Assembly: GCF_013306565.1 (NCBI RefSeq)
Contig: NZ_PZPO01000001.1
Span: 496,001 to 560,000, forward strand
Origin: Hyphomicrobium sulfonivorans
GTDB taxonomy: Bacteria; Pseudomonadota; Alphaproteobacteria; Rhizobiales; Hyphomicrobiaceae
Length of the DNA stretch: 64,000 nt
Reading direction: 5' to 3'
In this document: in pieces, positions 16,944 to 27,284 of the stretch
Layout: each line of letters begins with the position of its first letter
How positions within the stretch are numbered: position 1 is the first letter of the stretch
Program-made: the position numbers and the translations under genes
Notes under the pieces: generated by a model
Seen by the model: the letters and a program-made list of their open reading frames with translations, nothing else
Told to the model about the DNA's origin: nothing
The model's database searches: none

Positions 16944-16953
16944 GACAGAAATT
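16932..16953. promoter_or_regulatory. Perfect 22-bp palindrome over the regulator start codon
   Basis: The core TTTCTGTCATGACAGAAA is flanked by AA and TT to give a 22-base perfect palindrome centred on the ATG of the GbsR/MarR-like gene. A palindrome of this length on a MarR-type gene is a strong autoregulatory operator candidate. In RNA it could also hide the start codon. Confidence 0.7.
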
Positions 16954-17184
16954 TGCGACACAAAAGAACTGCCGTCAATGGGCTCAGGCCTGCGCTGCAC
17001 GCAACCCTTCTTTGCCAGGCACCCAGGCCGGCCTCAGTATCGCCTGGCTGCCGACATCCTAGTTGCCCCGATGTGCTCCGCGAAACGCCGCCGGTTGGTC
17101 ACCCAAAAGGCTTGCCGTGGTCTTGTTCGCGCCATCTGCCTGCGTTCTTTGCTCCGCCGGAACGATTGATCGACGGAGACGAAT

Positions 17185-18591
17185 GTGGACGCGTTGCTTG
17201 CCGCAATCGGGCGATTGCTAGCCAGTCCGGGCTTCAAGTTCTTTCTGATTTGCGGCCTGATATTGCTGCTGGGAATTCCGCTGCTGATCGTGTGGGGCCT
17301 CACCAGCGAACGCGAGCAACGCGCGGCGGAGGTCCGTCGCACGGTGGCGCAGGAATGGGGCGACTCTCAATACATCGACGGCCCGTTGCTGGTCGTTCCT
17401 TACACAATGAAGCGCGTGACCGGCGAAGGCGACAAGCGTATCGAGGAAATCGTCGAGCGGCGCGCGATCTTCCTGCCCAAATCACTGGCGATCACCGGCG
17501 ACACATCCACCAAAACTCTGCACCGATCGATCTACGACGTCGCCGTCTATTCAAGCGTGTTGAATTTCACCGGCGCATTCTCCGCGCCGGAGATCGCCGA
17601 AGCGACAAGCGAAGCGCTGGAAGTCCGCTGGCGCGATGCCATTCTGGCCGTTGCCGTCAGGGATGTTTCCGGCCTGAAGGATGCCGCATCGCTGATCATC
17701 AACAACAGCGACAAACTGGACTTTGAACCCAGCATCGGCATCCCAAGAATGATGGGTGGCGGCATCCATGTGCGCCTTGCCGATGTATCGGGGCTGTTCG
17801 ACGGCGCAGCAGTCGCTAACGGCCATGCCAGCGGCATCAAACCGTTCAGCTTCAAGTTTGCGCTCACGCTCAACGGCTCATCCGAGCTGAAGTTTGCTCC
17901 GCTGGCTCAGGAAACAACCGTCGCGATCAAATCCGATTGGCGCGACCCAAGCTTCACCGGCGGCTTTCTGCCCACCGAGCGGCACATCAGCGCCGATGGC
18001 TTCTCGGCCGAATGGCAGGTGCCACATCTTGCGCGCAGCGTACCGCAGGCCTGGAGCCTCAATGACCATGAGTTCGAGCGTATGAAGCCCTACGCGTTCG
18101 GTGTGCGCTTCATGGTGCCGGTCGATTTCTATCAGGTCATCAGCCGCGCGCTGAAATACGCCACCATGTTTCTCGGCACCGCTTTCATGGCCGTGTTTCT
18201 GCTGGAGTTGCGTTCCAGGCGGCAGGTGCATCCGGTGCAATATCTGTTCGTTGGCCTGTCGATGGTGTTTTTCTATGTGCTGCTGTTATCGCTGGCGGAA
18301 CACATCGGCTTCCTGAAAGCCTACATCGCCGCATCGCTCGCCACCGGAGGACTGCTCAGTGCCTATGTTGCACGCGTGCAGAACAGCATGAGCAAAGGAC
18401 TCCTCATGGGCGGCGTGTTCCTGGGCATTTATGGGCTGCTGTATCTCATCCTGCAGCTTGAGGACTATGCGCTGCTGGCCGGAGCGATCGCAGGCTTCGT
18501 CATCCTGGCAACGGTCATGTTCGCAACGCTGAAAGTCGATTGGTCCGGCGCTGCATCGAAGGCGATCACGGCGTCACCGGCGCAACCCTAG
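17185..18591 (+). CDS. creD: CreD family inner-membrane protein
   Basis: 468 residues; GTG start with GGAGAC just upstream. One N-terminal membrane helix (FKFFLICGLILLLGIPLLIVW), a large periplasmic part carrying SEREQRAAEVRRTVAQEWG and GPLLVVPYT (typical CreD sequences), and five or so C-terminal helices (LGTAFMAVFLLELRS onward). In enterobacteria creD belongs to the CreBC regulon and affects envelope and beta-lactam responses. No creBC genes are visible here. It is transcribed divergently from the GbsR-like gene. Confidence 0.9.
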   Translation: MDALLAAIGRLLASPGFKFFLICGLILLLGIPLLIVWGLTSEREQRAAEVRRTVAQEWGDSQYIDGPLLVVPYTMKRVTGEGDKRIEEIVERRAIFLPKSLAITGDTSTKTLHRSIYDVAVYSSVLNFTGAFSAPEIAEATSEALEVRWRDAILAVAVRDVSGLKDAASLIINNSDKLDFEPSIGIPRMMGGGIHVRLADVSGLFDGAAVANGHASGIKPFSFKFALTLNGSSELKFAPLAQETTVAIKSDWRDPSFTGGFLPTERHISADGFSAEWQVPHLARSVPQAWSLNDHEFERMKPYAFGVRFMVPVDFYQVISRALKYATMFLGTAFMAVFLLELRSRRQVHPVQYLFVGLSMVFFYVLLLSLAEHIGFLKAYIAASLATGGLLSAYVARVQNSMSKGLLMGGVFLGIYGLLYLILQLEDYALLAGAIAGFVILATVMFATLKVDWSGAASKAITASPAQP

Positions 18592-18634
18592 ACCAATCCA
18601 CCGGAAGGCCGCGCAGCAGTCAGCCGTGCGGCCT

Positions 18635-19651
18635 TCAGACTGCAAGTTCCAGCGGCGCGGTGGCAGGCAACACCGTATCGGCCTGCGGCTCGAACCCTTG
18701 CGCAACAAGCCGGCCCTGCCGCGCATCCGCGATCATCACCAGCCGCGTATTCCAGTTGAGGATCGGCGGACGCAGCCACGCGAACCGCGTATCCATCTCG
18801 GTGCTCACACCGTGCATCCCACACGCTCGCCCCGGACTGTCATTGCCGCGCGCTAACCCGCGCCAGCCGGGTGCCTGCCAATGGTTGGCCGCTGTGGTGT
18901 TTCCCTCATGCACGCGCGCATCGGTTTCGGTGCGTTCAATCACCGCCGTTTCGTGCGCGTTGATGCCCGCGATTGAAAAGATGGCCGGCGCGCAGATGGG
19001 GCTTTCAGCCAGCAGCCGTTTGGCTTCTGCGAAATCCGCGGCCGTCTCGAACACGCGCCGCAGCAGCTGCGCCGGCGTGGGATGGTTCAGCCGCCATACT
19101 CGCGCTCGCCCCAGCGCCCAATCGAGATGGAACAGCCCTGTGTGCTGGCGCATCGGCGCCTGATTGAGCGCTGCTGAAAAACGCCCCGGCGCCATCGCCT
19201 GCAGCACGCCGGTGTAGCCCGGCCAGGTCAGCGCCACGAACGGCCCGACGCTGCCGCCCACCACGTGGGCCGCGAGCACATACCGGCCGAGGCCACCTGT
19301 AACCCAGTCGAGCACCCGCACAAGCCGGGCGCTGCGCCCATCTGGCGAAGGGGCCACGCGGCACGTGCAGCCCCACTCATAATTGACCGAGAGAAAATAG
19401 GCGCCGGGCCGCCCCAATCGTTCGGCGATAGCGTCGATTTCCGGCAGCAGCGCGTTGCCCTGTTTCACCAGCCAGCGGCGGGATACGGCATCCAGCGCCC
19501 GCAGCGTGCGTTGCGACACGCCCGCGGTTGCGCAGTCCATCAGCGCATGCGCCCGCGCCTCATGCTGCTGCAGCGTCTCAAGTGGAAAGGCCGTGCCCGC
19601 CTGCACGACCGGGATCCCCGGCAGTCCCACCCTCCCCTCGAATGCATTCAT
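18635..19651 (-). CDS. Ntn-hydrolase-like protein (acid ceramidase / C45 acyltransferase type)
   Basis: About 338 residues from ATG 19651, no signal peptide. The segment VNYEWGCTCRVAP (Cys95 and Cys97), followed about 14 residues later by LVRVLDW, resembles the nucleophile region of acid-ceramidase/NAAA-like and C45 Ntn hydrolases, where Cys-Thr begins the mature chain and an Arg-x-Leu-Asp-Trp-type motif follows. A second region (GNTTAANHWQAPGW ... GMHGVSTEMDTRF) fits the later part of that fold. Such enzymes cleave or transfer N-acyl groups. The substrate cannot be told. Assignment is by motif only. Confidence 0.65.
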   Translation of the reverse strand: MNAFEGRVGLPGIPVVQAGTAFPLETLQQHEARAHALMDCATAGVSQRTLRALDAVSRRWLVKQGNALLPEIDAIAERLGRPGAYFLSVNYEWGCTCRVAPSPDGRSARLVRVLDWVTGGLGRYVLAAHVVGGSVGPFVALTWPGYTGVLQAMAPGRFSAALNQAPMRQHTGLFHLDWALGRARVWRLNHPTPAQLLRRVFETAADFAEAKRLLAESPICAPAIFSIAGINAHETAVIERTETDARVHEGNTTAANHWQAPGWRGLARGNDSPGRACGMHGVSTEMDTRFAWLRPPILNWNTRLVMIADARQGRLVAQGFEPQADTVLPATAPLELAV

Positions 19652-19991
19652 CGAGCGCCCCAATCGGCAGCGGCTAACGGTTGCATCAACCAACCTTTTG
19701 AACTTCTGAGCAATTATCGCTATCGCAGATCAGGACGGTACTATATTTGGGCGCGACCGGCTTCGCTGCAACCGGCCGCCCGGCACCAAGCGAGGCGGAT
19801 CGATCCGTTCACTTTGGAACCGATTGACAACTAGCTCATATTCTAGGATAAACCCGCCTTCTCGCGCACCCTTAACCGGGGGCGCGCAACGCGCTGCCCG
19901 AGGCCTGTTCGCCCGTCTTTCGAGGCGATCTTATAAAGACCGCAGCTAGCCTGCGGCGCCATAGGGCGCGGAAAATGCTGAAGGAATAGCT
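19652..19991. other. Upstream region and leader of rplU
   Basis: About 340 bases without a gene. The last 60 bases contain two short hairpins in series: CCGCAG/CTGCGG at 19940-19956 and GCGCC/GGCGC at 19956-19969, which share a base and so could be alternatives. They lie just before the rplU ribosome site (GAAGGA). This may be a ribosomal-protein leader, but the stems are short. Confidence 0.4.
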
Positions 19992-20303
19992 ATGTACGCT
20001 GTCATCAAGACGGGCGGCAAGCAGTACCGTGTTGCTGCTGACGACGTCATCAAAATCGAGAAGATCGCCGGCGAGGCCGGTTCGGATGTCGAGTTCACCG
20101 AGGTTCTGCTCATCGGTGGCGACAACCCCAAGATCGGCACCCCGCTGGTTTCCGGCGCCAAGGTCGTTGCCGAGTTCGTTGAAGAAACCCGCGGCCCGAA
20201 GGTCATCTCCTTCAAGAAGCGCCGCCGCAAGAATTCCCGCCGCAAGCGCGGCCACCGCCAGGATCTCGTCAAGATCCGCATCAAGAGCATCATCGGCGCC
20301 TGA
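19992..20303 (+). CDS. rplU: 50S ribosomal protein L21
   Basis: 103 residues, the usual length. Starts MYAVIKTGGKQYRV and has the basic C-terminal FKKRRRKNSRRKRGHRQ segment followed by KIRIKSI, diagnostic of bL21, a large-subunit 23S rRNA-binding protein. GAAGGA precedes ATG. It is followed by rpmA after 31 bases, the conserved rplU-rpmA pair. Confidence 0.98.
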   Translation: MYAVIKTGGKQYRVAADDVIKIEKIAGEAGSDVEFTEVLLIGGDNPKIGTPLVSGAKVVAEFVEETRGPKVISFKKRRRKNSRRKRGHRQDLVKIRIKSIIGA

Positions 20304-20334
20304 GGCAGCCGCTCGGAATTTGAGGATTTGAACG

Positions 20335-20607
20335 ATGGCACAAAAGAAAGCAGGCGGTTCAACTAGGAACGGCCGCGACTCACACTCCAAACGCCTTGGC
20401 GTAAAGCGCTACGGCGGCGAGCACGTCATTCCCGGTAACATCCTTTGCCGCCAGCGTGGCACCAAGTGGCACCCCGGCAACGGCGTTGGAATGGGCACGG
20501 ATCACACGATCTTCGCCGTTGTCGAAGGCAGCGTCGAGTTCAAGACCAAGAGCAACGGCCGCACCTACATCTCGGTGCGCGAGATTGTTGCTGAGGCTGC
20601 GGAGTAA
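20335..20607 (+). CDS. rpmA: 50S ribosomal protein L27
   Basis: 90 residues. The N-terminus [20 protein letters not shown] reaches the peptidyl-transferase centre in bL27, and the core [19 protein letters not shown] is diagnostic. The N-terminus has no cleavable extension of the Firmicutes type. A strong terminator follows, so rplU-rpmA form a closed unit. Confidence 0.98.
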   Translation: MAQKKAGGSTRNGRDSHSKRLGVKRYGGEHVIPGNILCRQRGTKWHPGNGVGMGTDHTIFAVVEGSVEFKTKSNGRTYISVREIVAEAAE

Positions 20608-20634
20608 AATCCGCGCCGATTGCTGAGCTTTACG

Positions 20635-20662
20635 AAGGGGGATGCGCTGCGTCCCCCTTTTT
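20635..20662 (+). terminator. Rho-independent terminator after rpmA
   Basis: 8-bp stem AAGGGGGA / TCCCCCTT with a 9-nt loop, followed by TTTTT. Confidence 0.9.
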
Positions 20663-20739
20663 GCTCAACTGGACATCCGTTTCCATTCGTCACCGTGGCA
20701 CTCCAGCTGGTACGCCACGTTCATCCTCGGAGCGCCCCT

Positions 20740-22310
<1,571 letters not shown>

Positions 22311-22438
22311 AAGAGTCGCAGCCCTAGCCAAGCCAAGCGCTAACCGCCGTGCGCAATGGCTCGCCCGCCCGCGCGACCTGCAAAAAATATCGCATTCAGA
22401 TCATGAGCCGGCAAACGTTGCATGTCGGATCATGCTGA

Positions 22439-22468
22439 GGCTGACAACCCCATAGGGTTGCATCAGCC
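22439..22468. other. Strong stem-loop in obgE to GGDEF/EAL intergenic region
   Basis: GGCTGA-CAACCC pairs with GGGTTG-CA-TCAGCC around the tetraloop CATA: 12 bp with one 2-nt bulge. No T-run follows on either strand, so it is not a simple terminator. It lies in a 270-base gap with no gene. Confidence 0.5.
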
Positions 22469-22583
22469 ATCGGCGACATGTCCGTTGATTTATCGCCCCA
22501 CATTAACAAAGCGCTCACCGCGATACCTCCGCCCAGGCGTAGAATTACCGCTTGTTCAACTCCGGCAGCAATAATGCCGGAAT

Positions 22584-24854
22584 ATGGAATTTGCGAGCCA
22601 TCGCAGGACCGAGCAGTTGTCGCATCGAAGTACCGCTTTCGTGACCTTTCCGATCGTCGCCCTGGCGGTCGCGTCGCTTGCTGTGGTCATGGCATCGCTG
22701 CTTATCGGTGCGCGGGAAGCTGACAACATAGCCTTGCTGCGCCAGCGCGAGACGATCCAGCATGCCATCAGGCAACACGGACACAGCCTCGCACGCGAAT
22801 TACGTCCGCAGACGATCTGGACCGACGCGTTTGAAAGGACGAAGGCCCGCGACACGGCCTGGATGCAGAACTTTTACGGCAGCTATCTAGGCCGCCTGTT
22901 GGGCTACGATCGCCTGTACGTGCTGGATGAAAAAGATGCTCCGATCTTTGGCTATGATCCAGAGGCGCAGGGCAGCCTGAACTTCGCCGATATTGGTGGT
23001 CAGTTGGATGACCTTGTGCGTGCCGCGCGCGCGCCGCAACAGATGGCGGAATACAACCCAATCGTCACCAGGATCACGCTTGGAAATGGCAAATCCGCCG
23101 AGCACGTCGCCGTGGCGGACACCCGGAACATCGATGGGCGGCCGTCAACCGTCGTTGTCTCCACTGTGATGCCCGACAAAGGGCGCGTGGTGGAAATGCA
23201 GGACGGCGAACCGCCGATGCTGCTTGTTGCGGTGGAAAATCTGGACAAGATTTTCACTGCGGAACTGGGCAAAGCGTTCGGCTACGAGAGCATGCGATGG
23301 GAAGGAGCCTCCGCCGGCGTCATGCCTGCAGCAACGCTTGGCGCCGAAAACACGACAAGTCAGGACATCTTCACCCGCGAAGGGGCAACAGTCGGAAAAC
23401 TGCTGTGGCTTAACAAGCGTCCCAGCGCTGAATTTATCCGCCGCGTGATTCCAGGGCTTCTTCTGGCTCTGGTGATGATCAGTTTGCTTACGTATTTGCT
23501 GATTTCGTGGGGCCGCCGCCATGCGCACACGCTGCTTCAAAGCGAAGAGCATGCAAAGCTTGCCGCGCGCACCGACGGCCTGACGCAACTTCCCAACCGC
23601 ATGGCCCTGCGCGAACGTCTGCCTCGGATGTTGCGTCTCACCCAGAATGACCGAAACACGTTGGCCGTCCTGGAAATCGACATCAATCAGTTCAAGGCCA
23701 TCAACGATGCCTTTGGCAGCGTTATCGGTGACGCGGTGTTGATTGCAACCAGTCGTCGCCTTGCAAAACTGCTACCGGACAAATCGTTAATCGCCCGTCT
23801 GGACGGGGCAACCTTCGTGATTGTTGCGCCCGGACTAGGCCCGGATCAGGCCCATAAACTGGCCAACGATGCAATCGCTGCGATTGCCGAGCCCTACATT
23901 CTGGAGGGTGGCACCCGAGTCTTCGCCACGGCATCAGCCGGCTATGCGATCGGTCCGACGGACGGTCGCGGCGGCGATGAACTGCTGCGCCGGGCCAATC
24001 TGGCACTCGACAAATCAAAGCAGGCCGGCGTTGAGCGTGCATTGGCATTCACGCCCGAGATGGATGCCGAGGCTACCTATCGGCACATGCTTGAGATGGC
24101 CCTGCGCGATGCGGTGGCGGACGGAACGATCAGCGTGCTCTATCAGCCGTTGATGGACGCATCCGGGCACCACGTACTCGGCGTCGAGGCGCTGGCGCGG
24201 TGGTCTGATCCAACACTCGGCCCTGTGTCGCCGGAAATATTCATTCCGCTGGCCGAAGAAACCGGTGTGATCCAGGAAATCGGCAAACACGTGCTGCGCA
24301 GCGCGCTGCAAGACGGCAAAATGTGGCCGCACATAAACGTCGCCGTCAACGTATCGGCTTCGCAGATCCACCACGGCGACGTCGTCGAAGTTGTACGGGA
24401 CGTTCTCAATGAAACTCAGTTCCCAGCTCAACGGCTTGAGATCGAACTGACCGAGAGCGTGCTGCTGGCCGACGAAAAGCGCGCCAACGAACAAATGCGA
24501 GGGCTGCAAAATCTGGGCGTCAAAGTGGCCCTCGACGATTTCGGCACCGGCTATTCAAGCCTCTCCTATCTGCGCCGTTTCGGATTTGACAAATTAAAGA
24601 TCGACCGCAGCTTCATTGAAAGCGCCGGCGCGCCGCAGGATAGTACCGTCATTCTCGCTTCAATCATCAAGCTCGGTCAGGATCTGGATCTGACCATCAC
24701 GGCGGAAGGCGTTGAAACCGAACAGCAGCGCCGTTGGCTGCAGCATTCCGGCTGTCATCAGCTCCAGGGCTATCTGTTCTCACGCCCGATCACCGCTGAC
24801 GAAATGACAGCATTCCTGGCCGATCACGCGCAGAAGAACGCCGTCGCGAGTTGA
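22584..24854 (+). CDS. Membrane CHASE4-like/GGDEF/EAL c-di-GMP protein, GGDEF degenerate
   Basis: 756 residues. Membrane helix at about 20-42, periplasmic CHASE4-like sensor (about 43-280; TIWTDAFERTKARDTAWMQN), second helix (IPGLLLALVMISLLTYLLISW), GGDEF domain (about 330-495), EAL domain (about 505-750). The catalytic GGDEF motif is replaced by DGATF (407-411), so cyclase activity is unlikely. The EAL domain keeps EALARW (E535), DDFGTGYSSL, KIDRSFI and EGVETE, so it should cleave c-di-GMP. An inner-membrane phosphodiesterase with a GGDEF-derived regulatory domain is the best reading. It stands alone in its operon. Confidence 0.92.
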   Translation: MEFASHRRTEQLSHRSTAFVTFPIVALAVASLAVVMASLLIGAREADNIALLRQRETIQHAIRQHGHSLARELRPQTIWTDAFERTKARDTAWMQNFYGSYLGRLLGYDRLYVLDEKDAPIFGYDPEAQGSLNFADIGGQLDDLVRAARAPQQMAEYNPIVTRITLGNGKSAEHVAVADTRNIDGRPSTVVVSTVMPDKGRVVEMQDGEPPMLLVAVENLDKIFTAELGKAFGYESMRWEGASAGVMPAATLGAENTTSQDIFTREGATVGKLLWLNKRPSAEFIRRVIPGLLLALVMISLLTYLLISWGRRHAHTLLQSEEHAKLAARTDGLTQLPNRMALRERLPRMLRLTQNDRNTLAVLEIDINQFKAINDAFGSVIGDAVLIATSRRLAKLLPDKSLIARLDGATFVIVAPGLGPDQAHKLANDAIAAIAEPYILEGGTRVFATASAGYAIGPTDGRGGDELLRRANLALDKSKQAGVERALAFTPEMDAEATYRHMLEMALRDAVADGTISVLYQPLMDASGHHVLGVEALARWSDPTLGPVSPEIFIPLAEETGVIQEIGKHVLRSALQDGKMWPHINVAVNVSASQIHHGDVVEVVRDVLNETQFPAQRLEIELTESVLLADEKRANEQMRGLQNLGVKVALDDFGTGYSSLSYLRRFGFDKLKIDRSFIESAGAPQDSTVILASIIKLGQDLDLTITAEGVETEQQRRWLQHSGCHQLQGYLFSRPITADEMTAFLADHAQKNAVAS

Positions 24855-24916
24855 CGCGCGTTTGCGTCGCAGCCGTCCCCATAAGGCTATATTCAGACGT
24901 TCGGCTCGAATAAGCC

Positions 24917-26524
24917 ATGACCGACGCCGCTGGCGTTGAGGCAAGGACACCACCAAGCATGAGCAATCAGTACGACGCCATTGTCATCGGTGCGGGTTTG
25001 GGCGGATTGACCGCCGCCGCCACGCTTGCGAAAGCAGGGTGCCGCACGCTCCTGATTGAGCGCAACTATGGTGTCGGCGGCGCTGCTTCCACGTATAAAG
25101 CCGGCGACGTGACAATTGAAGCATCGCTGCACGAGACGACTGATCCCCATTCGCCGATCGATCCCAAGCACGCCGCGCTGGCGGCGCTCGACGTCACCGA
25201 CAAAGTGCAATGGATCGCTGCCGGATCGATCTACGATGTGCGCGGTGGCCCGATTGGCCCGTCGTTCGTTCTGCCAACAGGCATCAGCGCTGCACGCGAT
25301 GCACTCGTCGACCGCTTCCCTTCACTCCGCGTCGGCATCACTGACCTGCTCGGCGACATGGAGCGCATCACCACCAGCATCGGCACCTTGAGCCAGCATC
25401 AAGGCGCGCTGTCAGATCCGCTGCTCACCATCGATGCGCTGAAGGATCTTGGTCCCGCTGTTACGGGTTGGCGACGTTCGCTGTCGCAGCAGCTTCAACG
25501 CACACTTGGCGACAACGAAGCCGCCAAGTGTGCCATCGCCGCCAACATGCTTTTTTGGCACGATGATCCGGACAGTCTGTGGTGGATTCTGTTCGCGCTC
25601 GCTCAGGGCGGCAACATCGCCTCCGGCATCCGCTTCGTGCATGGCGGCTCGCAGCGGCTCAGCAACGCGCTGGCTAAATCCATGCGCGGCGCAGGCGGAC
25701 AGCTTCTGCTGCGTCGGACGGTGACGCAGATCCTGTTCGACGACAGCGGCGCGCCGGTCGGCGTTGTCCACGAAGGCAAGCAGGGCGGTGATCCCGTCGA
25801 GGTACGCGCGCCAATCGTCGTCAGCGGCGTTGCGCCGTCCATCATGGCACCCATGCTGCCCAACGGCACACGCGAGCGCTTCATGGCGCCGTATGCCAGT
25901 TCGCCGTTGTCGATCTCGCTGTTCACCGCAACCTTCGGCATGGCGCAGCCGCCCGCCCATTTCGGGCTCGGCTCCTACACAACCATGTTGCTGCCGGAAT
26001 GGATGCGATCGCTCGCCGATTATCGCCGCAGTGCGGATCTTCTGGCCGCCATGCCAGGCGAGGCCATGCCGCCGCTGGCGATTGCAAACTATTCCGCCAT
26101 CGACAGTGGCCTCGGCGGTCCGCCGTATTCGCTGTCGGTCATTGGCGTGGATCGCATGGCCAACTGGCACGGACTCGATGCTGAAAGCTACGAGGCCAAG
26201 CGCGCAGCATGGAAACAGGCGATCATCCAGTCGCTCGACCGCACCTACCCCGGCTTCGCCAGCGCCGTTGAAACGTCGGTGTTCAACACCGCTGCTTCCA
26301 TCAATTCCTATCTCGGCGCTCCGCAAGGCGCTGTCTATGGCTTCGCGCCGCTGCCGCCATCAACGCCGATCTGGCACGGGTCGGCGCGCACCCCGCGCAC
26401 GGCCATCGACCGGCTGTTTCTCAGTTCTGCCTACGGTGGCTACGGCGGCTACAGCGGCGCGATCTGGAGTGGCGCAACCGCGGCCAGACAGGCGCTCGCC
26501 GCCCTATCGGTTAGCAAAAAATAG
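24917..26524 (+). CDS. FAD-dependent oxidoreductase of the phytoene desaturase / carotenoid isomerase type
   Basis: About 535 residues. N-terminal FAD-binding Rossmann motif DAIVIGAGLGGLTAAATLAK, then LLIERNYGVGGAAST, typical of CrtI/CrtISO/RetSat-like amine-oxidase-fold proteins. The C-terminal FAD motif region is GGYGGYSGAIWSG. No crt or isoprenoid genes are nearby, so the substrate is unknown; similar lone genes are often called NAD(P)/FAD-dependent oxidoreductase. The start may be ATG 24917, or ATG 24959 (MSNQYDAIVIG), which is preceded by AAGGA and is the more usual distance from the FAD motif. Confidence 0.8.
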   Translation: MTDAAGVEARTPPSMSNQYDAIVIGAGLGGLTAAATLAKAGCRTLLIERNYGVGGAASTYKAGDVTIEASLHETTDPHSPIDPKHAALAALDVTDKVQWIAAGSIYDVRGGPIGPSFVLPTGISAARDALVDRFPSLRVGITDLLGDMERITTSIGTLSQHQGALSDPLLTIDALKDLGPAVTGWRRSLSQQLQRTLGDNEAAKCAIAANMLFWHDDPDSLWWILFALAQGGNIASGIRFVHGGSQRLSNALAKSMRGAGGQLLLRRTVTQILFDDSGAPVGVVHEGKQGGDPVEVRAPIVVSGVAPSIMAPMLPNGTRERFMAPYASSPLSISLFTATFGMAQPPAHFGLGSYTTMLLPEWMRSLADYRRSADLLAAMPGEAMPPLAIANYSAIDSGLGGPPYSLSVIGVDRMANWHGLDAESYEAKRAAWKQAIIQSLDRTYPGFASAVETSVFNTAASINSYLGAPQGAVYGFAPLPPSTPIWHGSARTPRTAIDRLFLSSAYGGYGGYSGAIWSGATAARQALAALSVSKK

Positions 26525-26660
26525 GGATGTCGCGTGTTAGATCGCCCTCGACCCGGATGATCTCCGAGGACGTTGGCGAATTTATCCGCCCACCTGCATC
26601 CGCGTCACCATCGGCTCGCCATTTGGGCCGCGCCAACAACCGCGAATGCAGGACAAAGAC

Positions 26661-27221
26661 ATGGCAAACACCCCCGGATTGCGCTCAAAGCTGCATCAGA
26701 GCTGGGGCTGGCTTCTGGCCTTAGGCCTAGTGCTGACGCTGTTCGGCTTTCTTATTCTCACGACGCCGATGGGCGTTGTGACAGCCTCACTCACAACCGA
26801 GATCTGGATCGCTGCGGCGATGGTTGCGGCCGGTGTGTTCCAGTTGATGCATGGCCTGCGTTCCGGTGACTGGAGCCATGCTCCCTGGCAGATGCTGGGC
26901 GGCGCCATCTTCATTCTCGGCGGTATCCTGATTTTCGTCTATCCGACGCTCGGCCTGCTTTCGCTGACCATGATCGTCGCCGCGACGCTGGTGGCGCAGG
27001 GCATCACCTCGCTGATGGTGGGCGGCGGCATGACGAACGTAGGCAGCCGCCGCTGGTTGATCCTGTCAGCCGTGATTTCCATCGTTGCCGGCCTGCTGAT
27101 CCTGTTCGATCTGCCGTCGTCCGCGGGCTGGACGCTCGGCACCATCGTTGGCGCAGCATTGCTGCTGCAGGGCGTCAGCCTCACTCTGCTGGCTCTTGAA
27201 GTCCGCCGTTCCGCAGACTGA
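26661..27221 (+). CDS. HdeD-family (DUF308) membrane protein
   Basis: About 186 residues from ATG 26661 (AGGAC upstream). Six membrane helices in three repeated pairs: GWLLALGLVLTLFGFLIL, IWIAAAMVAAGVFQLMHGL, MLGGAIFILGGILIF, LLSLTMIVAATLVAQGI, WLILSAVISIVAGLLILF, TIVGAALLLQGVSLTLLAL. This is the DUF308/HdeD arrangement. HdeD contributes to acid resistance in E. coli; a stress role here is inference. Confidence 0.85.
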   Translation: MANTPGLRSKLHQSWGWLLALGLVLTLFGFLILTTPMGVVTASLTTEIWIAAAMVAAGVFQLMHGLRSGDWSHAPWQMLGGAIFILGGILIFVYPTLGLLSLTMIVAATLVAQGITSLMVGGGMTNVGSRRWLILSAVISIVAGLLILFDLPSSAGWTLGTIVGAALLLQGVSLTLLALEVRRSAD

Positions 27222-27284
27222 CACACGATAAGCGGCGCGCGCAGATTTACGCGCGTGCCGCCCGCCAACCATCCCGTATTTTGC

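Noticed and set aside
16077-17726. 549-codon plus-strand frame crossing the DUF4166, GbsR-like and creD region
   Set aside because: It runs antisense to two well-supported genes and then out of frame through creD, with no domain; a GC-rich shadow.
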